From: a virus
Length of the DNA: 64,000 nt
Strand: one strand, 5' to 3'
Virus record (IMG/VR): IMGVR_UViG_3300017969_000006
Span: 35,772-99,771 of that record
How positions within the stretch are numbered: position 1 is the first letter of the stretch; the number at the start of each line of letters is the position of its first letter. Below, in pieces: positions 16,931 through 25,485 of this stretch. The translations under genes were made by a program, and so were the position numbers. The notes beneath the pieces are model-generated. The model ran no database searches, was not told the DNA's origin, and saw only the letters and a list, made by a program, of their open reading frames with translations.

Positions 16931-17713
16931 TTAGACCTCCGAATGCGCGTCGATAAAGGACATAATTTTCTCTGCCGTTGTAGACCCGTCGTAGCCGGGG
17001 TCATTCCGCAACCACCGAATAAAGTCATACCATCGACGTTGCTGCTCCGGATCGTCGAATACCAAGGTGTATTGAACGACAGCCTGAGGCGCAGAACCCG
17101 GTGACGCTACGGTCGAACCCTGAATTGCAACTTGCTTATGATCGACGTCACCACCGGCCACAATTTGACGCTCGCCGTCAGCGTTCTCTTCGACAATAGG
17201 ATTGTAAGTTGGCTTTGTGTCAACTATGACTGGCGGAACATAAGACGAAGAACCGACCGTCGGATCGTTGGCGTTAAATGATGCTTCCTCGTATGCGGCG
17301 ATTTCAAACTCGTCCCATCCAAGTCCATCGAAAAGGTCCTGATAGTTGTTCTCTGCCATCATTTCCATGAGTTCAAAAACCGCAGCGTTATCGCTTTGGC
17401 CTAGTTCAACAGTTCGGTTGTCAGCAAGAGCGAAGGCAATTGCTTTATCCATGTCACCATCCATGCGCACTGCCGCAACCTGAGTCCATCCCAGTCGTCG
17501 TGCTGCTTCAACTTGGTGATTCCCAGCGATTACCGTGAATGTTCCATCATCACCATTTGGAGTGATGACAATTGGACGCACTTGTCCGAATTCACGATAC
17601 GACGCCATGATTGCCTCAACGTTACCTTTTCGAGGATTACTAGGCAGTGGCGTCAAAACGCTGAGGTCGATAGCAAGATCGGCAATTGCTTTATCAATAT
17701 TGTTACTCACCAC
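16931..17713 (-). CDS. ParB-like nuclease-domain protein
   Basis: 260 residues. LTPLPSNPRKGNVEAIMASYREFGQVRPIVI...TVIAGNHQVEAARRLGW is a full ParB/Srx N-terminal domain, with AGNHQ at the catalytic-loop position. A KAIAFALADNR helix follows. The C-terminal part holds a linker and a short WYDFIRWLRND motif. Stand-alone ParB-like proteins of this sort are frequent in actinophages. Some are thought to be nucleases or CTP-dependent DNA binders. It overlaps the dCMP deaminase gene by 11 bases. Confidence 0.72.
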   Translation of the reverse strand: MVSNNIDKAIADLAIDLSVLTPLPSNPRKGNVEAIMASYREFGQVRPIVITPNGDDGTFTVIAGNHQVEAARRLGWTQVAAVRMDGDMDKAIAFALADNRTVELGQSDNAAVFELMEMMAENNYQDLFDGLGWDEFEIAAYEEASFNANDPTVGSSSYVPPVIVDTKPTYNPIVEENADGERQIVAGGDVDHKQVAIQGSTVASPGSAPQAVVQYTLVFDDPEQQRRWYDFIRWLRNDPGYDGSTTAEKIMSFIDAHSEV

Positions 17714-18164
17714 TAATCACCTCAATAACATCGATGTGAGCATTTTCCATGAACAAACGCACTCTAGCCCAATCTTCATACGCTGAATCGGAATAACAAA
17801 CCACCCTGACAATTCCACTGGAGGCAATTTGTTTGGCGCACCCGTAACAGGGTGGTCCGTTTACAATCAGGGTGCCACCAATCCTTTGACTGGGGTCAGA
17901 CCACAACAGCGCATTTGCTTCGGCATGTTGAGCGATGCAGTTGTCGTAAACCGCGCCATTGGCCGATCCCTCCGTATAGCGTGGACAATGACCGTCGACA
18001 CAATGACCAATTCCCGGCGGGGAGCCGTTATAACCCACTCCAGCGACACGGCCATTGGGCATTAGAACAACAGCGAAATACTGACGTTTAGCGCAAGTGG
18101 AAAACCTGCCGGCCAGATCAACGCACGACTCAAGCCAGTTCTTCTCGCGCCTTGATATTGTCAC
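17703..18164 (-). CDS. dCMP deaminase
   Basis: 153 residues. HAEANALLW at residues ~80-88 (zinc His and catalytic Glu) and PPCYGCAKQI at ~104-113 (PCxxC zinc ligands) are the deoxycytidylate deaminase motif. A further Cys/His-rich segment (HCVDGHCPRYTEGS) matches the second zinc site of phage dCMP deaminases. It converts dCMP to dUMP to feed ThyX. It overlaps both neighbours. Confidence 0.9.
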   Translation of the reverse strand: MTISRREKNWLESCVDLAGRFSTCAKRQYFAVVLMPNGRVAGVGYNGSPPGIGHCVDGHCPRYTEGSANGAVYDNCIAQHAEANALLWSDPSQRIGGTLIVNGPPCYGCAKQIASSGIVRVVCYSDSAYEDWARVRLFMENAHIDVIEVISGE

Positions 18165-18508
18165 GGCCCAACCTGAACACGCACATTTGCATTCAGTGTC
18201 CGCATGGCATCAATTGACGTTCTAAGTGACAACAACTTTTCCCGCTTCGATTTCACAAGCGCTTCAGCAATCTTGAAATCGTATTGCTCATCCGCCATCT
18301 TGTAATCAGCCCAAGACTCACGTTCCTTAATTGAGCCCTTAGCGCTGAGATATTCTTTAGCCCAATTTGATTTATATAAGGCTTCTTTCTTCGCCGAATC
18401 TTCCGCTAATACTTCGAAGGCCTCCGTCTCATCTTCGAGATCAGCGATCAAACGAAGCAACTCGTCTTCGATTTCAACCTGACTAATAGGGCTGTTTCTA
18501 CGGTTCAT
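18161..18508 (-). CDS. Coiled-coil unknown protein
   Basis: 115 residues, almost wholly helical and charged, with two heptad-like stretches (QVEIEDELLRLIADLEDETE and ALVKSKREKLLSLRTSIDAM). It overlaps the RuvC-like gene by 11 bases and the deaminase by 4. Small coiled-coil proteins next to recombination genes are common in actinophages. No known domain. Confidence 0.5.
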   Translation of the reverse strand: MNRRNSPISQVEIEDELLRLIADLEDETEAFEVLAEDSAKKEALYKSNWAKEYLSAKGSIKERESWADYKMADEQYDFKIAEALVKSKREKLLSLRTSIDAMRTLNANVRVQVGP

Positions 18509-19010
18509 TTCTCCACTCTATTTTTTCTAATGCGGCCAAATGTGATTCTGGCCAACTGTAAGATGACTCACCCAAATGCGCTAAAACCATCTGACGCAAA
18601 ATCCATGCGTCACACATATCGTCAGATCCAGAACCAGACCACACGATTCCGGTTCTCGCAGAAATTGAACTTACAACTTCGGTTTTCGAAGCATTCCCTT
18701 TTCCGGTGGCGAACTTCGCTCGTGAAGTGGGTGGTATTTCCACGTAAGGAATACCATGCTCATAAAAATCGACACGCAAAACTCCACCAAGTTCACCCAA
18801 AGCATGAGCGTGAGAATTTCTTGAAGAAAAGGAATATCCCTCGATCGCTATCAGATCTATCGAGTGCGCCCGCACAAGAGCGTTGACAAAATTACGTATC
18901 TGAATTAGACGTTCAGGACCTTTTGTCTTCGGCTGAAAAACCATCGTTTCATCGTCAGACATGCAAACACCAGTCGATGTCAGCGATGGATCAACACCAA
19001 GGACGTTCAT
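18498..19010 (-). CDS. RuvC-like Holliday junction resolvase
   Basis: 170 residues from ATG 19010 (MNVLGVDPSLTSTGV), whose ATGA overlaps the HNH stop. The first catalytic Asp is in GVDPSLTSTG, the second acidic residue in LIAIEGYSF, and the last pair in GSDDMCDAWILR. This is the RNase-H fold pattern of RuvC. It probably trims branched DNA before packaging. The Rad52-like annealing protein and the RecB-like nuclease upstream suggest one recombination module. Confidence 0.82.
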   Translation of the reverse strand: MNVLGVDPSLTSTGVCMSDDETMVFQPKTKGPERLIQIRNFVNALVRAHSIDLIAIEGYSFSSRNSHAHALGELGGVLRVDFYEHGIPYVEIPPTSRAKFATGKGNASKTEVVSSISARTGIVWSGSGSDDMCDAWILRQMVLAHLGESSYSWPESHLAALEKIEWRNEP

Positions 19011-19378
19011 TTCTCCCAGCCGTGTTTCGCTAAACCCAACTCGAATGCCAACTGCGGATAATTGCCAATTCGAACATGACATTCTCGACAGACTGCAATG
19101 CAGTTGGACTCATCAAGAATCGAACCGCCCTGACTTCTGCGAACAAGTTCGTGAATGTCTACACTCCCCCTACGAGTGTAAGCAATGACTCCATCGTGCC
19201 TCGCAAAAACCGGACACGCTTGACAGTATCTGTGATCGTCCAACATTTTTGCGACAAGTTTGCGTCGCTCAACATATTCTGCTTCACGTTTCTTGCTACG
19301 CACTTTCAATGGCGAACCACGCTTCAGACCACCAGACCTCTTCAAAGGGGTCCGCTTCATCGGTTTGCCACGCTTCAC
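19007..19378 (-). CDS. HNH endonuclease
   Basis: 123 residues. The basic N-terminus (MKRGKPMKRTPLKRSGGLKR) is followed by a zinc ribbon (CQACPVFARH) and the HNH core: DIHELVRRSQGG, then NCIAVCRECHVRI. The Cys pairs are in place for the beta-beta-alpha metal site. It may nick or process DNA at packaging, or be a homing-type enzyme. Its tight operon position favours a packaging or recombination role. Confidence 0.82.
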   Translation of the reverse strand: MKRGKPMKRTPLKRSGGLKRGSPLKVRSKKREAEYVERRKLVAKMLDDHRYCQACPVFARHDGVIAYTRRGSVDIHELVRRSQGGSILDESNCIAVCRECHVRIGNYPQLAFELGLAKHGWEK

Positions 19379-19881
19379 AACAACGCAGCATCCACGTTGT
19401 CGAACTCCCAGCGATTATCGAGGGTAGCCCACAGTGCTTTGTCGACCTCAGTTTCTTCCATGTTGTACTCCTGCAACATGGTCCGATGCATCTTGATAGC
19501 GCGACGATAAAAATCTGCGGTTTCCCAAGGGCTTTCCTCGATGACCTGACCGTTTTCAATCATCGCATTAACTTGGTTCAAGCGTCTTTGAACAAAGAAC
19601 CTAAATCGCTCAACCTTGTTTCGCTTAGATTTGTATGCCGACTCAGCGGTCTTCAATAATTTTGCACCATCACGGCCAAGCGCTTTGTACCTAGATGCAT
19701 CGGCTTCAGAGTCAGCATCAATATCGTCAATCTGTCCGTTCAAGTTTTCAACAAGTACCTGAAGGGCCCGTCTCCACTTGTCCCAGTTCTCTTGCTTCAT
19801 TAATGTCTGTCTTTGATCTGGCGACAGTTTATTTTTGACTTCTTCAGCCACCATTTGTGCAAAAATTTCGTCCGGAATCAC
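19375..19881 (-). CDS. Helical unknown protein
   Basis: 168 residues from the GTG at 19881 (VIPDEIFAQMVAEEVKNKL), with GGAGGT 5 bases upstream. An in-frame GTG three bases earlier is possible. Long amphipathic helices dominate (VERFRFFVQRRLNQVNAMIE, DFYRRAIKMHRTMLQEYNME). I do not recognise it, but it lies between the RecB-like nuclease and the HNH gene and overlaps both. Confidence 0.55.
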   Translation of the reverse strand: MIPDEIFAQMVAEEVKNKLSPDQRQTLMKQENWDKWRRALQVLVENLNGQIDDIDADSEADASRYKALGRDGAKLLKTAESAYKSKRNKVERFRFFVQRRLNQVNAMIENGQVIEESPWETADFYRRAIKMHRTMLQEYNMEETEVDKALWATLDNRWEFDNVDAALL

Positions 19882-19883
19882 CA

Positions 19884-20657
19884 CTACCTCCAAGCAGGGC
19901 AAATTGTTTTGTAGGCGCACCAATCGCAAAGCCGTGAGGTGCGAGTTTCGAATTGATGTGTCTCACACGCCTCATCAATAAGACGCTTCGTGATAGTTAC
20001 ATACTCAATTGTATCGCTTCTATCCTGATCAGTGAATGGAACTTTATATTTAGTCCCATCCTTCAAATACAACAGTTCGAGTTGATCAGGTTCACATACT
20101 CCGAGTTCACCAATCAGCGTCCCATAAATCCGCAGTTGCAAAAATTTGTCATCGACCCATCGCTTTGCAGGAGTTTTTCCGGTTTTGTAATCGGAAATAA
20201 CATTTGTGTCACCGATGGTTAAACGGTCGATGAAACCCTTCAATGTCACACCATTAATCTGGCCATTCAACTCGTACTCAATGTGGGTTGCGTCAACTTG
20301 CTTAGGGTTCTCGACATTGAAGATGTTCTCCAGACACCACCACGAGTTCCAGCGGAACATTCTGATGACATCTGGATCAGTACCAATCCAAGGCGTTACG
20401 CGTTCGAGCCATTCACTGTTCTCCCACGTGCTCGCAGCAAGTGACTTTAGGTTCGCTAAATTCCTATCGTCGGATGGGAGCACGTAGAAGTATTCCAATG
20501 TTTCATGCACAAAGTTACCCATCAGCGTCGCCTGCGTTGGCTCGTCTGGGATCATGTCGATTTTTGAGAACCGAAACTTCTGCGGACACTGATTGAACGT
20601 GCCCATTGATGATGGCGATAAATGCGGTGGGGGGACTAGAACATCACTACTCGCCAT
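19884..20657 (-). CDS. Cas4/RecB-like PD-(D/E)XK nuclease with probable Fe-S cluster
   Basis: 257 residues from ATG 20657 (MASSDVLVPPPHLS). SPSSMGTFNQCPQKFRF carries the first Cys; GNFVHETLEYF gives the nuclease His; LKGFIDRL the Asp; VISDYKTGKT the DxK; LQLRIYGTLI the QxxxY motif. CDWCAYKTIC closes with three Cys. Four Cys placed like this suggest a 4Fe-4S cluster as in Cas4 and AddB. It probably resects DNA ends to make single strands for the Rad52-like annealing protein encoded next to it. Confidence 0.85.
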   Translation of the reverse strand: MASSDVLVPPPHLSPSSMGTFNQCPQKFRFSKIDMIPDEPTQATLMGNFVHETLEYFYVLPSDDRNLANLKSLAASTWENSEWLERVTPWIGTDPDVIRMFRWNSWWCLENIFNVENPKQVDATHIEYELNGQINGVTLKGFIDRLTIGDTNVISDYKTGKTPAKRWVDDKFLQLRIYGTLIGELGVCEPDQLELLYLKDGTKYKVPFTDQDRSDTIEYVTITKRLIDEACETHQFETRTSRLCDWCAYKTICPAWR

Positions 20658-21291
20658 TAGGCTCAACCCATTCCCCGCCCATCATAATGCGAACGCACTC
20701 ACCGATTAGAAACTCCAGATCGACAGCCGACGCGGTTTCCAAAGTGGGCTTAGGGGCGCCGTCGGCATACTCCGACCATACCTGTCCAAGTTCAGCCTTC
20801 TGATCGGCATTCAATTCCTTAGTGTGGCTAATGAAAGAAGTCCACAGTGCGATGATTTCTTCACTAACGACAGGCTTGGAAGCCTCCTCGTCAATGGCCA
20901 AAGCCTCGTCGGTTCGTGCGAGGTAGAGGCCGATACCGAACTGTTGAGCGGCCTTCTTGAGAGCGTCCGAAACGGCGCCCTTGAACTCGTCACCAAGATC
21001 AACAATGTCTCCGTTCTTGGTGCGCTTAATCTTCTGACCGCCAATGCCATCCTTCCAGACCAACGTGCCGTCAATGGTGGTTTCGATGCGAACATGGGCG
21101 ACAATGAAGTCAGGATCAAGTTGGTCTCGGGCGCACGAGATGATCTGGCTACTCCACTTTTCTACACCAAACACCTTGTTCATTCGAGTGATGACTTCAC
21201 TGACGGGAATGTAAGTCAGGTTCGCACCACCCTTTTTAAGGGTCCGTTCAACCTCTCGGGGAAACGGTTCGTACAGGTCATTCAATTCCAT
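20647..21291 (-). CDS. Rad52/22-family single-strand annealing protein
   Basis: 214 residues. LTYIPVSEVITRMNKVFGVEKWSSQI and GDEFKGAVSDALKKAAQQFGIGLYL are the two conserved blocks of the Rad52/Rad22 DNA-binding domain. The loop EFKGAVSDALKKAA is the clearest signature. The C-terminal ~70 residues form a separate helical domain. It anneals complementary strands for phage recombination and end repair. The RecB-like nuclease gene overlaps its 3' end. Confidence 0.85.
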   Translation of the reverse strand: MELNDLYEPFPREVERTLKKGGANLTYIPVSEVITRMNKVFGVEKWSSQIISCARDQLDPDFIVAHVRIETTIDGTLVWKDGIGGQKIKRTKNGDIVDLGDEFKGAVSDALKKAAQQFGIGLYLARTDEALAIDEEASKPVVSEEIIALWTSFISHTKELNADQKAELGQVWSEYADGAPKPTLETASAVDLEFLIGECVRIMMGGEWVEPNGE

Positions 21292-21794
21292 TACTTCGCC
21301 TTTCCAATATTGCCCTTGCGGACAATGACGCTGGTTTTTGCTTCTGACTCGCAGTAGTTGTCAGGGTTGATTCCAATTTCATTCAACTTTGATGCACGCC
21401 AATACGAAGGCTGAACAAAGTCCAACATACGCATGGCGACATCCTCCGAAGACATGACAACCTCGCCGGTATCCATGTCAATCGATGATTGAACGATTCT
21501 ACGCACGACGTCGTTTGCAATGTCCTTGTGACGCCACTTTGTGCGAGACGATGACATCTTGCGTTCGATTTCAGCACCGTCACGCAACTTGATGAATTCA
21601 TTGTTTCGCATCAGGACGCCCATTCGTGCTTCGACAGAAGAATAGACGTACGAGAGATCCGTCTTGAGAAGATTCAGTTCGAGCATCAAATTTGCGGCAT
21701 CTTCCACATTGACCTCATCGGACAAATATTCCGCGAGTGCATCATCGAGATCCGCGATTTGACGCCGAAGATCAGCAATCAAGTTAGTAATCAT
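21291..21794 (-). CDS. Unknown helical protein of the recombination block
   Basis: 167 residues. The N-terminal ~60 residues are a coiled coil (LIADLRRQIADLDDALAEYL). The middle has KMSSSRTKWRHKDIANDVVRRIV and the end YWRASKLNEIGINPDNYCES. It shares its last base with the start of the Rad52-like gene. I have no family for it; a partner of the annealing protein is a guess from position only. Confidence 0.5.
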   Translation of the reverse strand: MITNLIADLRRQIADLDDALAEYLSDEVNVEDAANLMLELNLLKTDLSYVYSSVEARMGVLMRNNEFIKLRDGAEIERKMSSSRTKWRHKDIANDVVRRIVQSSIDMDTGEVVMSSEDVAMRMLDFVQPSYWRASKLNEIGINPDNYCESEAKTSVIVRKGNIGKAK

Positions 21795-21826
21795 TGTTCC
21801 CCTTTAATAAGTGTGGGTGGTTGTTG

Positions 21827-23131
21827 TTATACGACGATAGCAACTCTTTTTCGCTGTGGCAACCCCAAACCTGTTAAATGTGTGAACGCCCCCACAGCAG
21901 AGTCGACTTGGTCATCATGTGGCGCGGCCTCCGGGAACGCCGATAACTCATCAAGCCATTCTGTTAACCATGGGGCGCGTACACATCTGACGTTGCCGTT
22001 GGCAACAGCAGCAGCAAATGGCCGTGCGCGCGTAACCTTGTCTCCAGTCGAACGGATTCCAGCAAAATCATAGCCAGACAGCACATATCGAGCATACTGA
22101 TCGACAAGGGCCTTCCCTGATGAACCCGGCTCTTGCTCCATGCGAATCGCAACATGCCTTCCGTCTTCGTACGCCGTTTGAGCGATCAGTTGTTCAACCT
22201 TCTCGCCCTTGACCCTTGCTTTCTTTACATCAAGGATGTATGCGATGCCCTGATCGAACAGCATCAACGTACCCACAGTCCAGTCAGGGTCCGGGTTGGA
22301 CTGTGATGGTTCGGTGGCAGCCAAGTCCCAGAATCGAACAGCCCGGGCAGCAGATGAAATCTCAGGAACCTCATGCTGATCGAGAAGAACAACATTTTCA
22401 CGTTCAAAAAGACTGCCAAGCGTAGTTGACCACCAATCACCTTCTTCGAGCCGGCGTCGCTCAACAGGGTCAAGCGCTTGAAGGGTCTGTCTGTAGGAAG
22501 CAGCGTCGATACCCGGGTTGTCCGTCAACTTCGACGGAACGAAAATCCGGTTGTGTTCGAGACCTTCAACAATGAATCGTTGCCGCACCCAGTTGGGCGC
22601 CGGGTTGGAAGCAGCCCTCATCCGTAGTGGCACCTTGGACAGGGGGCCGTTTGCTGGACGACGCAAACGCGAGAACATGTAGCGGTAGTCCGATTCGCGA
22701 ATCTCGGTGACCTCGTCCATTCCGATAAATTGAAATTCAGCACCCTTATAACGCAAATAGTCCTGCTGATTGTTCAAATACCCGAAAGATATGCGTGCGC
22801 CAGACGGGAAAACTGCCGTGTAGTTATTGGCGTTCCACCGAACGTCATCTTCGGCAGCAATCCAAGATTGGAAACGGTCCATGATTGCTCCGGGCAAAGC
22901 AAGGTCAGCGTAGGTGCGCCTAAACAGGATTGCGCTATACCCGGGCACATCGACATATTGAAGTGCCGACATCAAAAGGGCCGAACTTTTACCGCCACCG
23001 GCCGCTCCGCCAAACAGGGCCTCGAGAGCGTACGTACGCAAAAAGACCTTTTGCGTCAACGATGCGGACTCTGGACAGTACAGCGCTTCCTTCGGCTGCA
23101 AATAATCTAAAACCTTTTGCCAATCTTCCAC
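21827..23131 (-). CDS. terL: Terminase large subunit
   Basis: 434 residues. Walker A FGGAAGGGKSSALL at ~40-53, the Walker B and catalytic Glu in FIGMDEVTEI, and the coupling motif in MRAASNP form the ATPase motor. RFWDLAATE and APHDDQVDSAVGAF give the acidic residues of the RNase-H-fold nuclease. It cuts concatemers and pumps DNA into the prohead through the portal. The small-terminase candidate lies 37 kb away at 60310. It is divergent from the portal side, with 58 bases between start codons. Confidence 0.95.
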   Translation of the reverse strand: MEDWQKVLDYLQPKEALYCPESASLTQKVFLRTYALEALFGGAAGGGKSSALLMSALQYVDVPGYSAILFRRTYADLALPGAIMDRFQSWIAAEDDVRWNANNYTAVFPSGARISFGYLNNQQDYLRYKGAEFQFIGMDEVTEIRESDYRYMFSRLRRPANGPLSKVPLRMRAASNPAPNWVRQRFIVEGLEHNRIFVPSKLTDNPGIDAASYRQTLQALDPVERRRLEEGDWWSTTLGSLFERENVVLLDQHEVPEISSAARAVRFWDLAATEPSQSNPDPDWTVGTLMLFDQGIAYILDVKKARVKGEKVEQLIAQTAYEDGRHVAIRMEQEPGSSGKALVDQYARYVLSGYDFAGIRSTGDKVTRARPFAAAVANGNVRCVRAPWLTEWLDELSAFPEAAPHDDQVDSAVGAFTHLTGLGLPQRKRVAIVV

Positions 23132-23189
23132 TGAGAGACCTTTCGCGCTATTACCAGAATAGACGACAACGTTGCGCTATGTTGTGAGT

Positions 23190-23387
23190 ATGGCCGAGCA
23201 GATAAAAACGAAGTGGCGACGCATGCGTGAAAAAGTCAACCGCGTTAATGTTGCCAACCTTCTGATGCTATTATTTATAGTGTTTACCAGTATTGGTGTC
23301 GCTCTTGTCGCCCCTTCGGCGGGATGGGGTTTCATTGCTGCTGGTGTAACAAGCGGCATATTCGGCTATCTGCTGGGACTTGAATAA
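23190..23387 (+). CDS. Small membrane protein with two transmembrane segments
   Basis: 65 residues from ATG 23190 (MAEQIKTKWRRM); a longer TTG-started version is possible but less likely. The basic N-terminus is followed by two hydrophobic helices (ANLLMLLFIVFTSIGVALVA and FIAAGVTSGIFGYLLG) with a short loop between. It could be a holin-like or head-associated membrane protein. It sits two bases before the portal gene, so it is made with it. No lysin lies nearby, so a holin role is only a possibility. Confidence 0.6.
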   Translation: MAEQIKTKWRRMREKVNRVNVANLLMLLFIVFTSIGVALVAPSAGWGFIAAGVTSGIFGYLLGLE

Positions 23388-23389
23388 GC

Positions 23390-25375
23390 ATGGCATGGAA
23401 CTCCTTTGAAAAGAAGTCACTCAACAACATTGAGTCGAAAGCCGCACGGGTGTCGGTCGGTGCGCCCATTGCCAACAACCCCAGTTACGCCGGAAAAGGT
23501 TACCGAGACCCTTGGGACATTGAACGTGCGTACAAAGAGGGGATGCAGAAAGTTGTCTGGGTATCGCGATGCATCGACGCGATTGCCGGCAACCAAGCGC
23601 GACTACCAGTAATTCTTCGGCAAAACAATGATCCCGAAGGAAAGATCGTTACCAAAAAGAATCTTGGAAACGGCAGCATTCTCGACATCCTGAACACGAA
23701 GGCGAACGAAGGCGAAAACTCCTTCATCTTCCGTTACAGGCTTTCCGCCCAACTTCTGATGAGCACACGAGGTGCTTTCATTGAGAAGATTAGGGGGCGC
23801 GATGGTCGAATTATCGGGCTGAACTTGCTTCCCCCTCAGTACACGTCACCAATTCCTGACCCGAGGCGCTTCGTTGCTGGCTATGAAGTGCTCATGCCTA
23901 ACGGCGAGAAAATCATCATGAAGCCAGATGATGTCATTTGGATTCGCCGTCCGCACCCCATTGACCCATACCTGTCGATGACTCCAATGGAATCAGCAGG
24001 TATCGCGATCGAAATCGAAAACCTTGCGAAACTTTATAACCGCAACTATCTCATCAACGATGGCCGACCGGGTGGTCTCCTTGTTCTCAAGGGAGAAATC
24101 GACGAGGATGATAAAGATGAACTACGTAATCGTTTCCGAGGAAATCTTGGACGCACCGGCGCAACAACGGTAATCGCCGCTGATGATGGTGTTGACTACG
24201 TCGACACCTCGTCGAGCCCCCGCGATGCTGCTTACATTCAGATGCGGCAAATCACGAAAGAAGAGATTCTCGCCTCCTTCGGCGTGCCTGAATCGGTCAT
24301 CGGTAATGCTGCGGGTCGAACATTCTCGAATGCTGCCGAGGAAATCCGAGTTTTCTGGATTGAGACGATGATGCCTCACTTGGAGCATCTTGCTCGAGGG
24401 CTGGACGAAGCAGACGAGAAGCATTATGTCGACTTCGACACCTCTGAAGTTCCGATCCTTGTGATTTACAAGCAGGAGCGGGAAAGATACCTGCTCGATG
24501 AACTCCAGCAAGGTCTCATCACCCCAAATGAATACCGCGAGGCAACCGGTCGGAAAAAGGTGGAATCAGAACTTGCCGATTCCATGTTGATGAATCCCAA
24601 CCTCACGCCTGTCGGAAACACAGAAAAACCGATGCCCGGGCCAGAAGCGCAAATGGGTGGAGGGGCCCCCGGAATGCCGGGAGCGATGCCGGGAGCGATG
24701 CCCGGACAACCGGGAGAAACGCCAGCGGCAATGCCGCCGCAGCAGCCGGGCGCCGCACCGCTTGATCCAAACACCATGCAGGGCGCTATGGCGGCTGAGC
24801 AGGCTCCGATGGAAACAACTAACGTTGAGCCACCGGAAGGACAGTTGGCGGATCCGGCGTTCGGTAATGTGAATACCAAATCTGACATAGATGCCGATCT
24901 TGAGCGTTGGACTCAAATCCTTGAGCGGTCACTTGAAAGGCTTGTTGAGCGACAGCAGCGAGTTGTGCTTGAAAAAGTAAGTGGTCAGAAAGCGCGAAAA
25001 GCACTTGCCGAGGGAACAATCGATCCGGACAGCGTAATGCCATTAGACGTCTGGACGAAGCAGTTGGAAGAAGACATTCTTCCTGTCTTGAACTCAATTA
25101 TGAAGGACGGGCAGGGTTTTGATGTGAAGTCGGAAAATAACGACGACATGGTTGTTCATGCCAACGCTGCACTCAGTCGCATTAAAACTGTGGTTTCTGA
25201 TACCCGCACGTTTTTGGATATTGAGATCAATAAGTGTATGGCCATTCCAGACGGTGAATTGCGCCTGAAAGTGCTTCGTTCTGCGCTTACAGGGCATTTT
25301 GCCTATCTGATGGGCAAGAAGGTTAACGAGATTGCGACCGCAGAGGCTCGCAGGGCTTGGAAATTGGCCAAGTAG
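23390..25375 (+). CDS. Portal protein (HK97/lambda-type)
   Basis: 661 residues. The core has VSRCIDAIAGNQARLPVILR near residue 60, the crown/clip segment with LLPPQYTSPIPDP, and DDVIWIRRPHPIDPYLSMTPMESAG. The helical VYDTSSSPRDAAYIQM-like part near 280 leads to EEILASFGVPESVIG, the most typical HK97 portal motif. Residues ~425-480 form a Met/Pro/Gly/Ala-rich disordered stretch (MPGAMPG repeats). A long C-terminal extension beyond the usual ~430 residues is helical. It forms the dodecameric ring through which DNA enters the head. Confidence 0.93.
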   Translation: MAWNSFEKKSLNNIESKAARVSVGAPIANNPSYAGKGYRDPWDIERAYKEGMQKVVWVSRCIDAIAGNQARLPVILRQNNDPEGKIVTKKNLGNGSILDILNTKANEGENSFIFRYRLSAQLLMSTRGAFIEKIRGRDGRIIGLNLLPPQYTSPIPDPRRFVAGYEVLMPNGEKIIMKPDDVIWIRRPHPIDPYLSMTPMESAGIAIEIENLAKLYNRNYLINDGRPGGLLVLKGEIDEDDKDELRNRFRGNLGRTGATTVIAADDGVDYVDTSSSPRDAAYIQMRQITKEEILASFGVPESVIGNAAGRTFSNAAEEIRVFWIETMMPHLEHLARGLDEADEKHYVDFDTSEVPILVIYKQERERYLLDELQQGLITPNEYREATGRKKVESELADSMLMNPNLTPVGNTEKPMPGPEAQMGGGAPGMPGAMPGAMPGQPGETPAAMPPQQPGAAPLDPNTMQGAMAAEQAPMETTNVEPPEGQLADPAFGNVNTKSDIDADLERWTQILERSLERLVERQQRVVLEKVSGQKARKALAEGTIDPDSVMPLDVWTKQLEEDILPVLNSIMKDGQGFDVKSENNDDMVVHANAALSRIKTVVSDTRTFLDIEINKCMAIPDGELRLKVLRSALTGHFAYLMGKKVNEIATAEARRAWKLAK

Positions 25376-25408
25376 CAGTTTACGTAAATAACTCGCAGTT
25401 TACGTAAA
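25375..25408. promoter_or_regulatory. Two 14-bp direct repeats, each holding a palindrome
   Basis: gcagtttacgtaaa occurs at 25375-25388 and again at 25395-25408, exactly 20 bp apart, i.e. about two helical turns. Each copy contains the perfect palindrome tttacgtaaa. They lie in the 110-base gap between portal and prohead protease, upstream of an AT-rich stretch (tattatattta, 25457-25467) that could serve as a -10 region. This looks like a double operator for one dimeric protein; no such protein is identified here. Confidence 0.6.
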
Positions 25409-25485
25409 CCCTTTATTTTGCTCGTATTAGTTGCATTACGTCAACTACGCTTCGTTTATTATATTTAGTGTCGAAGGAGCGAAAA

